Position numbers and translations under genes: made by a program. Below the pieces are notes generated by a model. That model was not told the origin of the DNA. It was given only the letters and a program-made list of their open reading frames with translations, and did not search any database. From RZZS01 sp964498755 (GTDB taxonomy: Bacteria > Pseudomonadota > Alphaproteobacteria > Micavibrionales > Micavibrionaceae), in the NCBI GenBank assembly GCA_964498755.1, contig CAZCIB010000024.1, forward strand, positions 1 to 33,933: a DNA stretch of 33,933 bases. The letters run 5' to 3'. The first letter of the stretch is position 1, and every line of letters begins with the position of its first letter. Positions 23,621-31,902 of this stretch are shown piece after piece.

Positions 23621-23774
23621 CCTCTCCCTTCAGGAAGAGGGCAGCGAAGCCCGGCTTTTCTTTTCAGGAAAAGCCACGGCTGAGCGGGTGAGGGATAAAA
23701 TCCCGATATGTCCCTCGCCACTGCGGCTAACGTTTTTTAAACGTAAGCCTCGTTCCTCTCCCTGAAGGGAGAGG
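23621..23774. repeat. MITE-like palindromic element between proB and pepN
   Basis: This 154-bp unit has 20-bp terminal inverted repeats: CCTCTCCCTTCAGGAAGAGG at the left (23621-23640), and its inverted complement with one difference at the right (23755-23774). Each terminus is itself nearly palindromic. Inside are further stems: CCGGCTTTTC with GAAAAGCCACGG, GGTGAGGGA with TCCCTCGCC, and ACGTTT with AAACGT. There is no open frame. It begins 4 nt after the proB stop. No clear target-site duplication was seen. Confidence 0.65.
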
Positions 23775-23781
23775 TTTTTTT
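23755..23781 (+). terminator. Terminator-shaped hairpin just before pepN
   Basis: CCTCTCCC (23755-23762), loop TGAA, GGGAGAGG (23767-23774) and then seven T form a complete intrinsic terminator for plus-strand transcription. It is also the right end of the MITE-like element. It would stop proB transcripts. Since only 19 nt remain before the pepN ATG, any pepN promoter must lie upstream of it or pepN must tolerate it in the leader. Confidence 0.7.
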
Positions 23782-23800
23782 AGAGAAAAAGGAAAAAAGC

Positions 23801-26422
23801 ATGCGCACCGATACGCCGAAAACGGTTTACCTCAGAGACTACCAGCCGCCGACATACAAGGTCGATCACCTCGCGCTGACCTTCCGGCTCTATGAAGACA
23901 AAACGGTCGTTACGAATCATGCGCAGTATACGAATATTCACGAAGCAAACGCGCCGCTTTTCCTGCACGGTCAGGATCTTGAGTTAAGCTCCGTCCGGCT
24001 TAATGGCGCGGAACTGAAAGAGGCCGCGGATTTCACGAAGGATGAGGCGGGCCTTACCCTGCCCTGCCCGGACGATGAAACGTTTACGCTCGAAATCGAG
24101 ACGGTCATTTACCCGCATCAAAATACGGCCCTTGAAGGCCTGTACGTTTCCGGCGGCAATTACTGTACGCAGTGCGAGGCCGAGGGTTTCCGGCGGATTA
24201 CCTATTATCCCGACCGCCCGGACGTGATGAGTCTGTTCACCGTACGCATCGAGGCGGACAAGGACAAATACCCTGTTCTTCTTTCCAACGGCAACAAAAC
24301 CGGAGAAGGCGAACTGGACGAAGGGCGGCATTACGCCGTCTGGGAAGACCCGTTCCACAAGCCCGCCTATCTGTTCGCGCTCGTCGCCGGCGATCTTGAG
24401 CATATCCACGACACGTTCAAAACGATGAGCGGGCGCGAGGTTGATCTCTACATCTACTGCCGTGACGGGGATCAGGACCAGTGCTGGCACGCCATGCGCT
24501 CGCTGCAAAAATCCATGACCTGGGACGAAGAGGCGTTCGGGCGCGAGTATGACCTCGATATCTTCAACATTGTCGCGGTCAGCGACTTCAACATGGGCGC
24601 GATGGAAAATAAATCGCTTAACATCTTCAACACCGCGCTAGTGCTCGCCCAGCCGGAAACGGCGACCGATACGGACTTTCAACGCGTTGAAAGCGTGATC
24701 GGCCATGAATATTTCCACAACTGGACCGGAAACCGCATTACCTGCCGCGACTGGTTCCAGCTTTCGTTGAAAGAGGGCCTCACCGTCTACCGCGACCAGG
24801 AATTCAGCGCCGACGTCAACGACACGCACGCCGTGCAGCGCATTGAGGACGTCATGCATCTGCGCCGGATGCAGTTCCCGGAAGACGCGGGCCCCCTCGC
24901 CCACCCGATCCGCCCGGATAACTACATCGAGATCAGCAATTTCTACACCATGACCGTGTATGAAAAAGGCGCCGAAGTCATCCGCATGATGGAAACGATC
25001 CTCGGCAAAGACGGATTCCGCAAAGGCATGGACCTCTATTTCGAGCGTCATGACGGTCAGGCCGTGACCTGCATGGACTTCGTCAAATGCATGGAAGACG
25101 CGAATAATGCAAGCCTCGCGCAGTTTCGCCTGTGGTACGAACAGGCCGGCACGCCGGAAGTCAAAGTCGCCACGAATTACGACCCGGCGGCGAAAACCTT
25201 CACGGTTACGCTTAAGCAAACCGTTCCCGCCACGCCCGGCCAGACGCATAAAAAGCCGATGCACATTCCCGTCAGGCTAGGCCTGCTTGGCCCCAATGGC
25301 GGCGATGTGGTTGATACAACCGCGCATCTCACAAAAGAAGAAGACAGCTTCACGTTCGAGAATATCGGCGAACGTCCCGTTCTTTCCGTCTTCCGTAATT
25401 TCTCCGCGCCCGTGCGCGTCAAAAGCGACGAGAGCGACGAAGACCTCCGCTTCCTGATGGTCCATGACAGCGACGGCTTTAACCGTTGGGAATCCGGGCA
25501 GACATATGCTCTAAGACAAATCGGCGCGATGCTGGATGAAAAAGAGCGCGGCAACGTGATCGAGCCCGCGACGGAATTCATCGGCTCTTACGCGGACCTG
25601 TTACAAAAAGCGCTCGACCCGACGGAGAACAAGCAGCTTTTGGCGATGGCTTTGTCTCTGCCCGACATCCAGATTATTGGTCAGTCGCGCGATACTGTTA
25701 ATCCGCGCGCGATCTGGGAAGTGCGGCGATCCGTCGCGCAGGACATCGCCCGGAGCAACCACGACGCGCTGCTGGAGCTTTATGAAGCCAACACCGACAA
25801 GGGCGAATTTTCCATCGCGCCCGAGGCCATGGCGCAAAGAAGCCTTCGCAATACCGCGCTCGGCTATCTCGGCCTCTCGCCGGACAGGGCGGAGCACGAT
25901 CTCGTCCGCGCGCATTACAAGGACGCGACCAATATGACCGACCGCGTCGCCGCGCTCGTAACCATGATTCAGAACGATACGCCGGAATGGGAAACCGCGT
26001 TTGAAGACTTCTATACGCGCTTTAAGGACTATCCGCTCGTAATCGACAAATGGTTCGCGCTGCAGGCCATGGGCGTGCGCGCCGATACCATCGCCCGGGT
26101 TAAATCCTTGCGCGGCCATGCCGACTTCAACATCAAAAACCCGAACCGCGTCAGGTCGTTGTATGCAGCCTTTGCGATGAACAACCCGGTCTGTTTCCAC
26201 GCGGAAGACGGCAGCGGCTATGATTTCCTCAAGGACGCGATACTCGAGCTGAACACGCTCAACCCGAGCATCGCCGCGCGGCTCCTGACCCCGTTCCGGG
26301 AATGGAAACGCTATCCGGAGGCGCAGCAGGACAGGATGAAAGACGCCATGCAGGCCGTCGCCAACCTGCCAAATATTTCCAAGGACGTATACGAGGTTGT
26401 GAGCAAAACGCTGGCGGCTTAG
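23801..26422 (+). CDS. pepN: Aminopeptidase N (M1 zinc metallopeptidase)
   Basis: This cytosolic exopeptidase removes N-terminal residues from peptides. The 873-residue length matches the gammaproteobacterial-type PepN. The substrate motif GAMEN is at 266-270, the zinc site HEYFH at 302-306 with the third ligand E325 (LKEGLTVYRDQEFSAD), and the catalytic Tyr region YEKGAEVIRMM follows. The N-terminal beta domain begins TVYLRDYQPPTYKVDHLALTF, and the C-terminal helical superhelix has KNPNRVRSLYAAFAMNNP. The gene lies 19 nt after a terminator-like hairpin. The ribosome site AAAAAGGAAAAA is A-rich. Confidence 0.97.
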   Translation: MRTDTPKTVYLRDYQPPTYKVDHLALTFRLYEDKTVVTNHAQYTNIHEANAPLFLHGQDLELSSVRLNGAELKEAADFTKDEAGLTLPCPDDETFTLEIETVIYPHQNTALEGLYVSGGNYCTQCEAEGFRRITYYPDRPDVMSLFTVRIEADKDKYPVLLSNGNKTGEGELDEGRHYAVWEDPFHKPAYLFALVAGDLEHIHDTFKTMSGREVDLYIYCRDGDQDQCWHAMRSLQKSMTWDEEAFGREYDLDIFNIVAVSDFNMGAMENKSLNIFNTALVLAQPETATDTDFQRVESVIGHEYFHNWTGNRITCRDWFQLSLKEGLTVYRDQEFSADVNDTHAVQRIEDVMHLRRMQFPEDAGPLAHPIRPDNYIEISNFYTMTVYEKGAEVIRMMETILGKDGFRKGMDLYFERHDGQAVTCMDFVKCMEDANNASLAQFRLWYEQAGTPEVKVATNYDPAAKTFTVTLKQTVPATPGQTHKKPMHIPVRLGLLGPNGGDVVDTTAHLTKEEDSFTFENIGERPVLSVFRNFSAPVRVKSDESDEDLRFLMVHDSDGFNRWESGQTYALRQIGAMLDEKERGNVIEPATEFIGSYADLLQKALDPTENKQLLAMALSLPDIQIIGQSRDTVNPRAIWEVRRSVAQDIARSNHDALLELYEANTDKGEFSIAPEAMAQRSLRNTALGYLGLSPDRAEHDLVRAHYKDATNMTDRVAALVTMIQNDTPEWETAFEDFYTRFKDYPLVIDKWFALQAMGVRADTIARVKSLRGHADFNIKNPNRVRSLYAAFAMNNPVCFHAEDGSGYDFLKDAILELNTLNPSIAARLLTPFREWKRYPEAQQDRMKDAMQAVANLPNISKDVYEVVSKTLAA

Positions 26423-26454
26423 GAACATCGGCCCGCATTTATAGTTGGCTATAT

Positions 26455-27429
26455 ATGAAAGGACGGCAGGCGCATTCACCGGCGGGTATGGATTTTCCTG
26501 CATGGAAGTCCATCCTCTACCGCAGCTTTAAAAACGCGCAGGCCAACCAGATCCCGCTCATCGCCGCAGGAATAGCGTTTTATTCCCTGCTCTCGATTTT
26601 CCCGAGCATCGCCGCCGCCGTGTCCATATGGGGCCTGTTCGCCGATGCGGCCTATATATCGGAAACGATAAGCCGTCTGGGCAGCATTTTGCCCGCTTCG
26701 GCGCTCCAGCTTATTGAAACGCAGGCGCGGGAACTGGCCGGTCGGGGAACGCAAAGCCTGGGGTTTTCGCTTGTTTTAAGCGTTACGCTGGTGCTATTCG
26801 GCGCGTCCCGCAGCGTCAAGGCGTTCATCATTGCGCTCAACAACATCTACCGCGAGGACGAATCGCGCAACATTGTCATACTCAGCCTGTTCGCCTTCGT
26901 CCTGACGCTCGGGCTTTTGTTGACGCTGCTTGTCATGGTCGCCGCCGTTATCGTCTCGCCGAACCTTCTCGAGTGGATCGGCCTGAGCGATACGGACATC
27001 TATATATATCAGATCGTCCGCTGGAGCGTTTTAATCGGGTTCGCCACGCTCGCCGTTTCTATTCTTTACCGCTACGGCCCGGCGCGGCGCGCGGCGAAAT
27101 GGCGCTGGATCACCGGCGGAGCATTTCTGGCCACCTTGTTATGGATCGGGCTGACGGCCGTGTTTTCATGGTACGTTTCGCATTTCGCCACATATAACGA
27201 AACCTACGGCTTGCTCGGCGCGGTAGTGATCCTGCTCATGTGGCTCTGGCTTTCCGCGCTGGCCGTTCTGGGCGGCGCGATACTGGACGCGGAAGTCGAG
27301 CACCAAACGGAAGTCGACACGACCAAAAGCAAGCCGCGCCCGATGGGCCGCCGCGGCGCATACGTCGCCGATCATGCGGGGCAACTGGTGGGCCCGGAGG
27401 GACTTGAACCCCCGACCAAACCGTTATGA
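26455..27429 (+). CDS. YihY/BrkB-family inner-membrane protein with tRNA-derived C-terminus
   Basis: This polytopic protein (about 324 residues, six helices) has the family region IPLIAAGIAFYSLLSIFPSIAA near the start, LVLFGASRSVKAFIIALNNIYR, and YNETYGLLGAVVILLMWLWL to GGAILDAEVE near the end. The exact role is unknown; the old name RNase BN is wrong. The frame is open upstream to 26302 inside pepN, but family similarity begins after 26488, so ATG 26455 or 26488 is the real start. The C-terminus reads on into the antisense strand of the tRNA gene, giving the tail VGPEGLEPPTKPL and a TGA at 27427-27429. The overlap with the tRNA is 44 nt. Confidence 0.88.
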   Translation: MKGRQAHSPAGMDFPAWKSILYRSFKNAQANQIPLIAAGIAFYSLLSIFPSIAAAVSIWGLFADAAYISETISRLGSILPASALQLIETQARELAGRGTQSLGFSLVLSVTLVLFGASRSVKAFIIALNNIYREDESRNIVILSLFAFVLTLGLLLTLLVMVAAVIVSPNLLEWIGLSDTDIYIYQIVRWSVLIGFATLAVSILYRYGPARRAAKWRWITGGAFLATLLWIGLTAVFSWYVSHFATYNETYGLLGAVVILLMWLWLSALAVLGGAILDAEVEHQTEVDTTKSKPRPMGRRGAYVADHAGQLVGPEGLEPPTKPL

Positions 27430-27462
27430 GCGGTCCGCTCTAACCAGCTGAGCTACAGGCCC
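27386..27462 (-). tRNA. tRNA with CAU anticodon, probably tRNA-Ile2
   Basis: This 77-nt cloverleaf includes an encoded CCA. The acceptor GGGCCTG (27462-27456) pairs with CGGGCCC. The D arm is GCTC...GAGC, the anticodon arm GACCG-CTCATAA-CGGTT has anticodon CAT, and the T arm is GGGGG-TTCAAGT-CCCTC (one G-T pair). The discriminator is A. The GGGCC acceptor matches tRNA-Ile better than elongator or initiator Met, so the C34 is probably changed to lysidine by TilS to read AUA. Its 3' part is antisense to the end of the YihY gene. Confidence 0.9.
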
Positions 27463-27547
27463 TTTAAAAGCAAGGGTATAACAGTTTGCGCCTGGAATGG
27501 GAAGCGTTTTGAAAGGCCTGCGCGCGCAGAGCCGCCATGTGAAAAGA

Positions 27548-27856
27548 TTATCTCGAAACCTTGCCCTGCCCGCGTACGCGCGTCGCAACGGATTCAGCCG
27601 GAGAATAGAGCCGCTCTTCCCTGTGCGAAGACCACTGGTTCTCCCGGCCCGGCAGGCCCTCAATCATGGCGAGGTTTTTATTGATCTGTTCCCAGTCGCT
27701 GAATTGCTGGTCCGGCATTAGCCGCAACTGCTCCAGAGCCTCCTCGGACGCGTCATTACCTGAGGCGTAATCGACGATCTCTTCCCGCGTCACGGGAAAG
27801 GCCAGACCGTCGAGCAGTTCCAGTATATTCGGCGCCTTGTCTTGATTCTGCGTCAT
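27548..27856 (-). CDS. Small DUF2795-like protein
   Basis: This acidic protein of about 102 residues starts at the ATG at 27856, where AAGGGG lies about 7 nt upstream. The frame runs open to 27940 but that part has no family character. The core LELLDGLAFPVTREEIVDYASGNDASEEALEQLRLMPDQQFSDWEQINKNL, seen in parts, resembles DUF2795: a short helical domain with a Pro before a helix and an LPD-like turn. A basic C-terminal tail follows. The function is unknown. It lies 85 nt upstream of the tRNA on the same strand and could share its transcript. Confidence 0.65.
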   Translation of the reverse strand: MTQNQDKAPNILELLDGLAFPVTREEIVDYASGNDASEEALEQLRLMPDQQFSDWEQINKNLAMIEGLPGRENQWSSHREERLYSPAESVATRVRGQGKVSR

Positions 27857-27949
27857 CTTTATCCCCTTGCTCTTTGCCTTGTTTGTTTTAAGACAACGTG
27901 CCAACAAAACGCGTTGGCCGCAGGTTCCGTTACCAGTCAAGGCCTTCGC

Positions 27950-27981
27950 AAAAAGGCCCGCCGCCGTTATCCGGCGCGGGC
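27950..27981 (-). terminator. Rho-independent terminator after the 459-residue membrane protein gene
   Basis: On the minus strand, GCCCGCGCCG (27981-27972), loop GATAA and CGGCGGCGGGC (27966-27956) form a 10-bp stem with a single bulge. CTTTTTGCG follows. It starts 5 nt after the stop codon of the gene at 27987-29366. Confidence 0.75.
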
Positions 27982-27986
27982 GAAAG

Positions 27987-29366
27987 TCATGCGGCCACCC
28001 GCATGCCCCGGCGCAAGAGACCGGTAATCTCGCGCGCGTAAAACAGCGTCAGGACGAGATTCAAGGGAATGCACCAGACCACCACGTCAAATCCGTGGAT
28101 ATACGCGTGCCCTTTCAGGATAAAAAGCATGCTGACCGCGCCGAAGAAGGCCACCGCGATTGCGGCGATAAACGCGTCGTTCATGCGTCTTTGCGTCTCC
28201 TCCTGAAGCTTTCTGTCCCTTGCGAGATACGCGCGCAGCCAGACCAGAAACGGCGCCATGAACAGCAATTGCGGAACGGCCATTTCTTTCGGCGAGACCA
28301 GATACCCCAGCAACACCGTTATAAAAGGCGCCTCGGCGCTCTCGGGGATTTCCCCCGTTGCGCCGGCCAGCGTTTCTCCGCCATGCGCCCGCATCTCGAA
28401 GCGCGCGCGCAAGGCTTCAAACGCGTTCAGGCCGTAAGATTCCAGGGCAAGCCAGTGCAGCCATAACGCCGCAAGCGCGCCCGCCAGACAGAAACCGCCT
28501 ATGATAAAGGAAACCGCGAACCAGCGCCTCACGCCCCACGCATTCAGCGCGGCGTAGAAAACAAGCGGAACCATGGCGGCGACCATCACCGCGGACAGAA
28601 ATTCATAGCCCATCAGCGCCTTGAGGCATACGGCGGCGCCGGCCGCAATGCCCGCCAACACCGTCATCGTCCAGCCGGGCGGCGCGGGCGCGGCGCGCCA
28701 GCTTGCCCACAAAACGATCAGCATCGGCAAAAACCAGGACCACATCATCCACCAGGCCGAGCGGCCGAAAAACGTCAGCGGCGGCAGAAAGACGAGAATA
28801 AGCCCGAGCGCGATCCAGGCTGTCGGCAATGAAAACTGGCGCGCTGCCCAGAGCAGGATCAACGCCAGCGCCGCCGCGTTGGCCAGCGCAACAAGCGCCT
28901 GCGTTATCAGGTAAAAATAATACAGGTCGAGAGTCTGCAGGCGTTTATGCCAGCGGCTGCCCTCGCGCGCATGATCGAGAATGAACGCCTTCAGCGCCTG
29001 CAGCCCCTGCCACAACGGCCAGAGCAGATCATCCTGCAGGCCGACATGCGACATATAGAGAGAGAAATCCGTTTCACCGCTTTCGAGCCTTTGCTTGAAA
29101 TCGGCGTAATCCACGCGGTCGACGGATTTATAAAGCGCGCCAACATGATTATAGGCAAGCATAAAACCGCCCTGCGCAGCCGGCCCGTGCTCAAGATTAT
29201 AAACGAGGCGCGAGAAAACATAACGCTCTGACGGGAATTCTCCGTCCAGAAATTTTTTCAAAGGCAGCGTACTGAGTATATGGCCGCTGAAATTGAGCCA
29301 GAGCGCTAGGACGGCAATAATGAAGAAGACGGTTTTTCCAGCCGCAAATTTTAAGAAATGATCCAT
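27987..29366 (-). CDS. Polytopic membrane protein of unknown function
   Basis: This 459-residue protein has about 10-11 hydrophobic helices (starting FFIIAVLALWLNFSGHIL, then after a large periplasmic loop ALANAAALALILLWAA and so on). The first loop of about 100 residues (SERYVFSRLVYNLEHGPAAQGGFMLAYNHVGALYKSV, read in parts) is hydrophilic. The layout, one helix then a large loop then many helices, resembles GT-C-type glycosyltransferases and related polymer enzymes, but I see no DxD or ED motif to prove that. It has an AGGGGGG site upstream and its own terminator. I leave the function open. Confidence 0.7.
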   Translation of the reverse strand: MDHFLKFAAGKTVFFIIAVLALWLNFSGHILSTLPLKKFLDGEFPSERYVFSRLVYNLEHGPAAQGGFMLAYNHVGALYKSVDRVDYADFKQRLESGETDFSLYMSHVGLQDDLLWPLWQGLQALKAFILDHAREGSRWHKRLQTLDLYYFYLITQALVALANAAALALILLWAARQFSLPTAWIALGLILVFLPPLTFFGRSAWWMMWSWFLPMLIVLWASWRAAPAPPGWTMTVLAGIAAGAAVCLKALMGYEFLSAVMVAAMVPLVFYAALNAWGVRRWFAVSFIIGGFCLAGALAALWLHWLALESYGLNAFEALRARFEMRAHGGETLAGATGEIPESAEAPFITVLLGYLVSPKEMAVPQLLFMAPFLVWLRAYLARDRKLQEETQRRMNDAFIAAIAVAFFGAVSMLFILKGHAYIHGFDVVVWCIPLNLVLTLFYAREITGLLRRGMRVAA

Positions 29367-29426
29367 GCGCGCAAGCCCCCTAAACCGGTACAGACTTTAG
29401 CTGGGTACCAGCTTCGCGCGTAACAA

Positions 29427-29912
29427 TCAACATGAAGAGAGCGCGCGCCATTCTTCCCAGGATGGCGCGCGTCCGGGAAAAGCAATCTTCTCAAGCGGCC
29501 AGTTAGAGAGAAAATCCCGAAAGCTCTCGTAAAGCAGCGTATCCAGATGCGCCATATCGGAACGCGCCCAACAGTAGACTTCCGCATCATAGCCGGTTTT
29601 TGCGGACGGGTATATGTAGGCGCACCCCAGACATCTATCCCCTGACAAGCTGAAGACCGTGTAGGCGAATGACGTGCGCCTTTGAAACTCTTTATGATGC
29701 CAGCCGAGATCGATCAGGTCCTGTTCGAAAGTCATATCCGGCGACGGCCAGGAAGAGCGCGGACCGAAAATACCCTGCAAATCCTCCACGCTCGACATCA
29801 CCGCGTCATAATCTTTTACGACATCGGAAATAAGCAAAGGCCGGACGATGAATGTGTCTGTCGTATAGCCTTCAGGGACGACAAAGTCATTTGGAATGAA
29901 CATGCCGCTCAT
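29427..29912 (-). CDS. GNAT-like acetyltransferase coupled to rpoD
   Basis: This protein of about 161 residues has a GNAT-like pattern. The N-terminal part is FIVRPLLISDVVKDYDAVMSS, and the middle strand pair TSFAYTVFSLSGDRCLGCAYIYPS and DAEVYCWAR matches beta-4/beta-5. The usual Q/RxxGxG/A acetyl-CoA loop is not evident, so activity is uncertain and a degenerate member is possible. ATG 29912 overlaps the rpoD stop (TGATG), so it is translated by coupling; a GTG at 29915 is also in frame. The substrate is unknown. Such small GNAT-like genes attached to rpoD are not a standard arrangement that I know. Confidence 0.6.
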   Translation of the reverse strand: MSGMFIPNDFVVPEGYTTDTFIVRPLLISDVVKDYDAVMSSVEDLQGIFGPRSSWPSPDMTFEQDLIDLGWHHKEFQRRTSFAYTVFSLSGDRCLGCAYIYPSAKTGYDAEVYCWARSDMAHLDTLLYESFRDFLSNWPLEKIAFPGRAPSWEEWRALSSC

Positions 29913-31855
29913 CACGTATCCAGAAAACTTCTCAGCTTCCTGCTCCGGCTCGGGTGCTTGAGCTTGCGCAGGGCTTTCGCCTCGATCTGCCGGATACGCT
30001 CGCGGGTGACGTTGAATTGCTGGCCGACCTCTTCAAGCGTGTGGTCGGTATTCATGCCTATACCGAAACGCATGCGTAAAACGCGCTCTTCACGCGGAGT
30101 CAGAGAGGCGAGAACGCGCGTCGTCGTCTCTTTCAGGTTGGAATGGATCGCGGACTCGAGTGGCTGAATGGCGTTTTTATCCTCAATGAAATCACCCAGA
30201 GACGAGTCCTCCTCGTCCCCGATCGGGGTTTCGAGCGACACAGGCTCCTTGGCAATCTTCAATACTTTACGCACTTTTTCCAAAGGCATATGCAAACGTT
30301 CGGCCAGCTCTTCCGGCGTCGGCTCGCGCCCGATTTCGTGCATCATCTGGCGGGATGTGCGCACGAGCTTGTTAATCGTTTCGATCATGTGCACGGGAAT
30401 GCGGATCGTGCGCGCCTGATCGGCGATCGAGCGCGTAATCGCCTGCCGGATCCACCATGTAGCGTAAGTCGAGAATTTATAACCGCGGCGGTATTCGAAT
30501 TTATCGACCGCCTTCATCAGGCCAATATTGCCCTCCTGAATAAGGTCCAGAAACTGCAGGCCGCGATTGGTGTATTTCTTGGCGATGGAAATTACAAGGC
30601 GCAAATTCGCCTCGACCATTTCCTTCTTGGCGCGGCTGGATTCCTTTTCGCCTTTTTGCACGGTTGAGACAATCCGGCGGAATTCGCTCAGGGGCAGCAT
30701 CGCCTCTTCGGCAATCGCGGAAATCTCATTACGGATATCGATGATATTGTTTTCGTGCTTGTCGACGAACTTGGCCCAGTTTTTGTCAATTTTTTTGACG
30801 CGGGACAGCCATTTGGGATCAAGCTCCGCGCCGAAGTAATTATCGAGAAACGCTTCCCGCTTCACGCCTGAATCCACGGCCATGCGCATCATCCGGCCCT
30901 CAAGAGAGACAAGCTGGCGGTTCATGCCGTACAGGCGTTCGATCAGCTGCTCAATGCGCGCGTTATTGAGCCGCACCTCGTTCATAAGAACGACCATTTC
31001 GTGCTTCAACTCTTCGTATTTTTTATTGGCGGCGTCCGTGGGCTCCTTGCCCTTTTGCAGCAGATCAAGGCGCTCCTGCTGCATCTTGCGCATTTTTTTA
31101 TAGGTCTTGTGAATTTTATCGAAGCTTTCATAGACCTGCGGGGCAAGCTCTTCTTCCATGGCGGCCAGCGACATGCTGCTGTCGTCCATATCGCCGCCTT
31201 CGCCATCCTCGCCGTCCGCTGATTCTTCGTCGTCGCCGCTCTCGTCGCCTTCCGCGTCACGATCCAGAGCGTCGCCGTCGTCAGAATCCGGGCCATCACT
31301 GTATGTGGCGTCAAGATCGATAACTTCGCGGAGCAGAATATCGCCTTTTTGCAGGGCTTCATTCCAGGCAATAATCGATTCAATGGCGAGCGGGCTTTCG
31401 CAAATGCCGCCGATCATGAGTTCCCGGCCCGCTTCAATCCGCTTGGCGATTGCGATCTCGCCCTCACGGGACAACAGCTCCACCGAGCCCATCTCGCGCA
31501 GATACATGCGCACCGGATCATCGGTCCGGCCCATGTCATCATCATCGATATTCCCGCCGGATTCATAATCGCCGGAAACAGCCTCGTCCTCGGTGACGTC
31601 GTCCTCACTCTCGACAAGCTGTACGCCGATATCCGACATTGTCGCCATGGCGTCTTCTATTTGCTCCGAAGAGAAATCTTCCGCCGGCAGAGCGGCATTC
31701 AGCTCGTCATACGTGACGAATCCTCTTTCTTTCCCCTTCGCGACGAGCTTTTTAACGATCTGTTCCAGAGAGCCGGTTGTCGCCGCCGCTCCTGTATCTT
31801 CCTGTTCCTTGTCGCTCACAGCCTGACTTCCACTTTGCATTGACGCACGAATCAC
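29912..31855 (-). CDS. rpoD: RNA polymerase primary sigma factor RpoD
   Basis: This is the housekeeping sigma-70. The 647-residue protein has region 1.1 (LEQIVKKLVAKGKERGFVTYDELNAALP), region 1.2 (DDPVRMYLREMGSVELLSREGE) and a long acidic non-conserved region (about 170-240). Region 2 has NLRLVISIAKKYTNRGLQFLDLIQEGNIGLMKAVDKFEYRRGYKFSTYATWWIRQAITR in continuous form, regions 3.0/3.1 include RTIRIPVHM, and region 4.2 includes TLEEVGQQFNVTRERIRQIEAKALRKLKHP. The likely start is GTG 31855 or ATG 31840; both leave region 1.1 complete. It follows dnaG by 47 nt, the macromolecular-synthesis pairing of many proteobacteria. Confidence 0.96.
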   Translation of the reverse strand: MIRASMQSGSQAVSDKEQEDTGAAATTGSLEQIVKKLVAKGKERGFVTYDELNAALPAEDFSSEQIEDAMATMSDIGVQLVESEDDVTEDEAVSGDYESGGNIDDDDMGRTDDPVRMYLREMGSVELLSREGEIAIAKRIEAGRELMIGGICESPLAIESIIAWNEALQKGDILLREVIDLDATYSDGPDSDDGDALDRDAEGDESGDDEESADGEDGEGGDMDDSSMSLAAMEEELAPQVYESFDKIHKTYKKMRKMQQERLDLLQKGKEPTDAANKKYEELKHEMVVLMNEVRLNNARIEQLIERLYGMNRQLVSLEGRMMRMAVDSGVKREAFLDNYFGAELDPKWLSRVKKIDKNWAKFVDKHENNIIDIRNEISAIAEEAMLPLSEFRRIVSTVQKGEKESSRAKKEMVEANLRLVISIAKKYTNRGLQFLDLIQEGNIGLMKAVDKFEYRRGYKFSTYATWWIRQAITRSIADQARTIRIPVHMIETINKLVRTSRQMMHEIGREPTPEELAERLHMPLEKVRKVLKIAKEPVSLETPIGDEEDSSLGDFIEDKNAIQPLESAIHSNLKETTTRVLASLTPREERVLRMRFGIGMNTDHTLEEVGQQFNVTRERIRQIEAKALRKLKHPSRSRKLRSFLDT

Positions 31856-31902
31856 TTCTTTTTAGCAGTTTTGAATTCAGATATATACGCTGTCTTTCAT
31901 TT

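Noticed and set aside
26302..26454. Upstream extension of the YihY/BrkB frame into pepN
   Set aside because: The added 51 residues overlap pepN coding sequence and lack family similarity; starts at 26455 or 26488 are more natural.
25601..26503. 300-residue minus-strand frame antisense to the end of pepN
   Set aside because: It is a shadow of pepN with no recognisable domain or plausible ribosome site.
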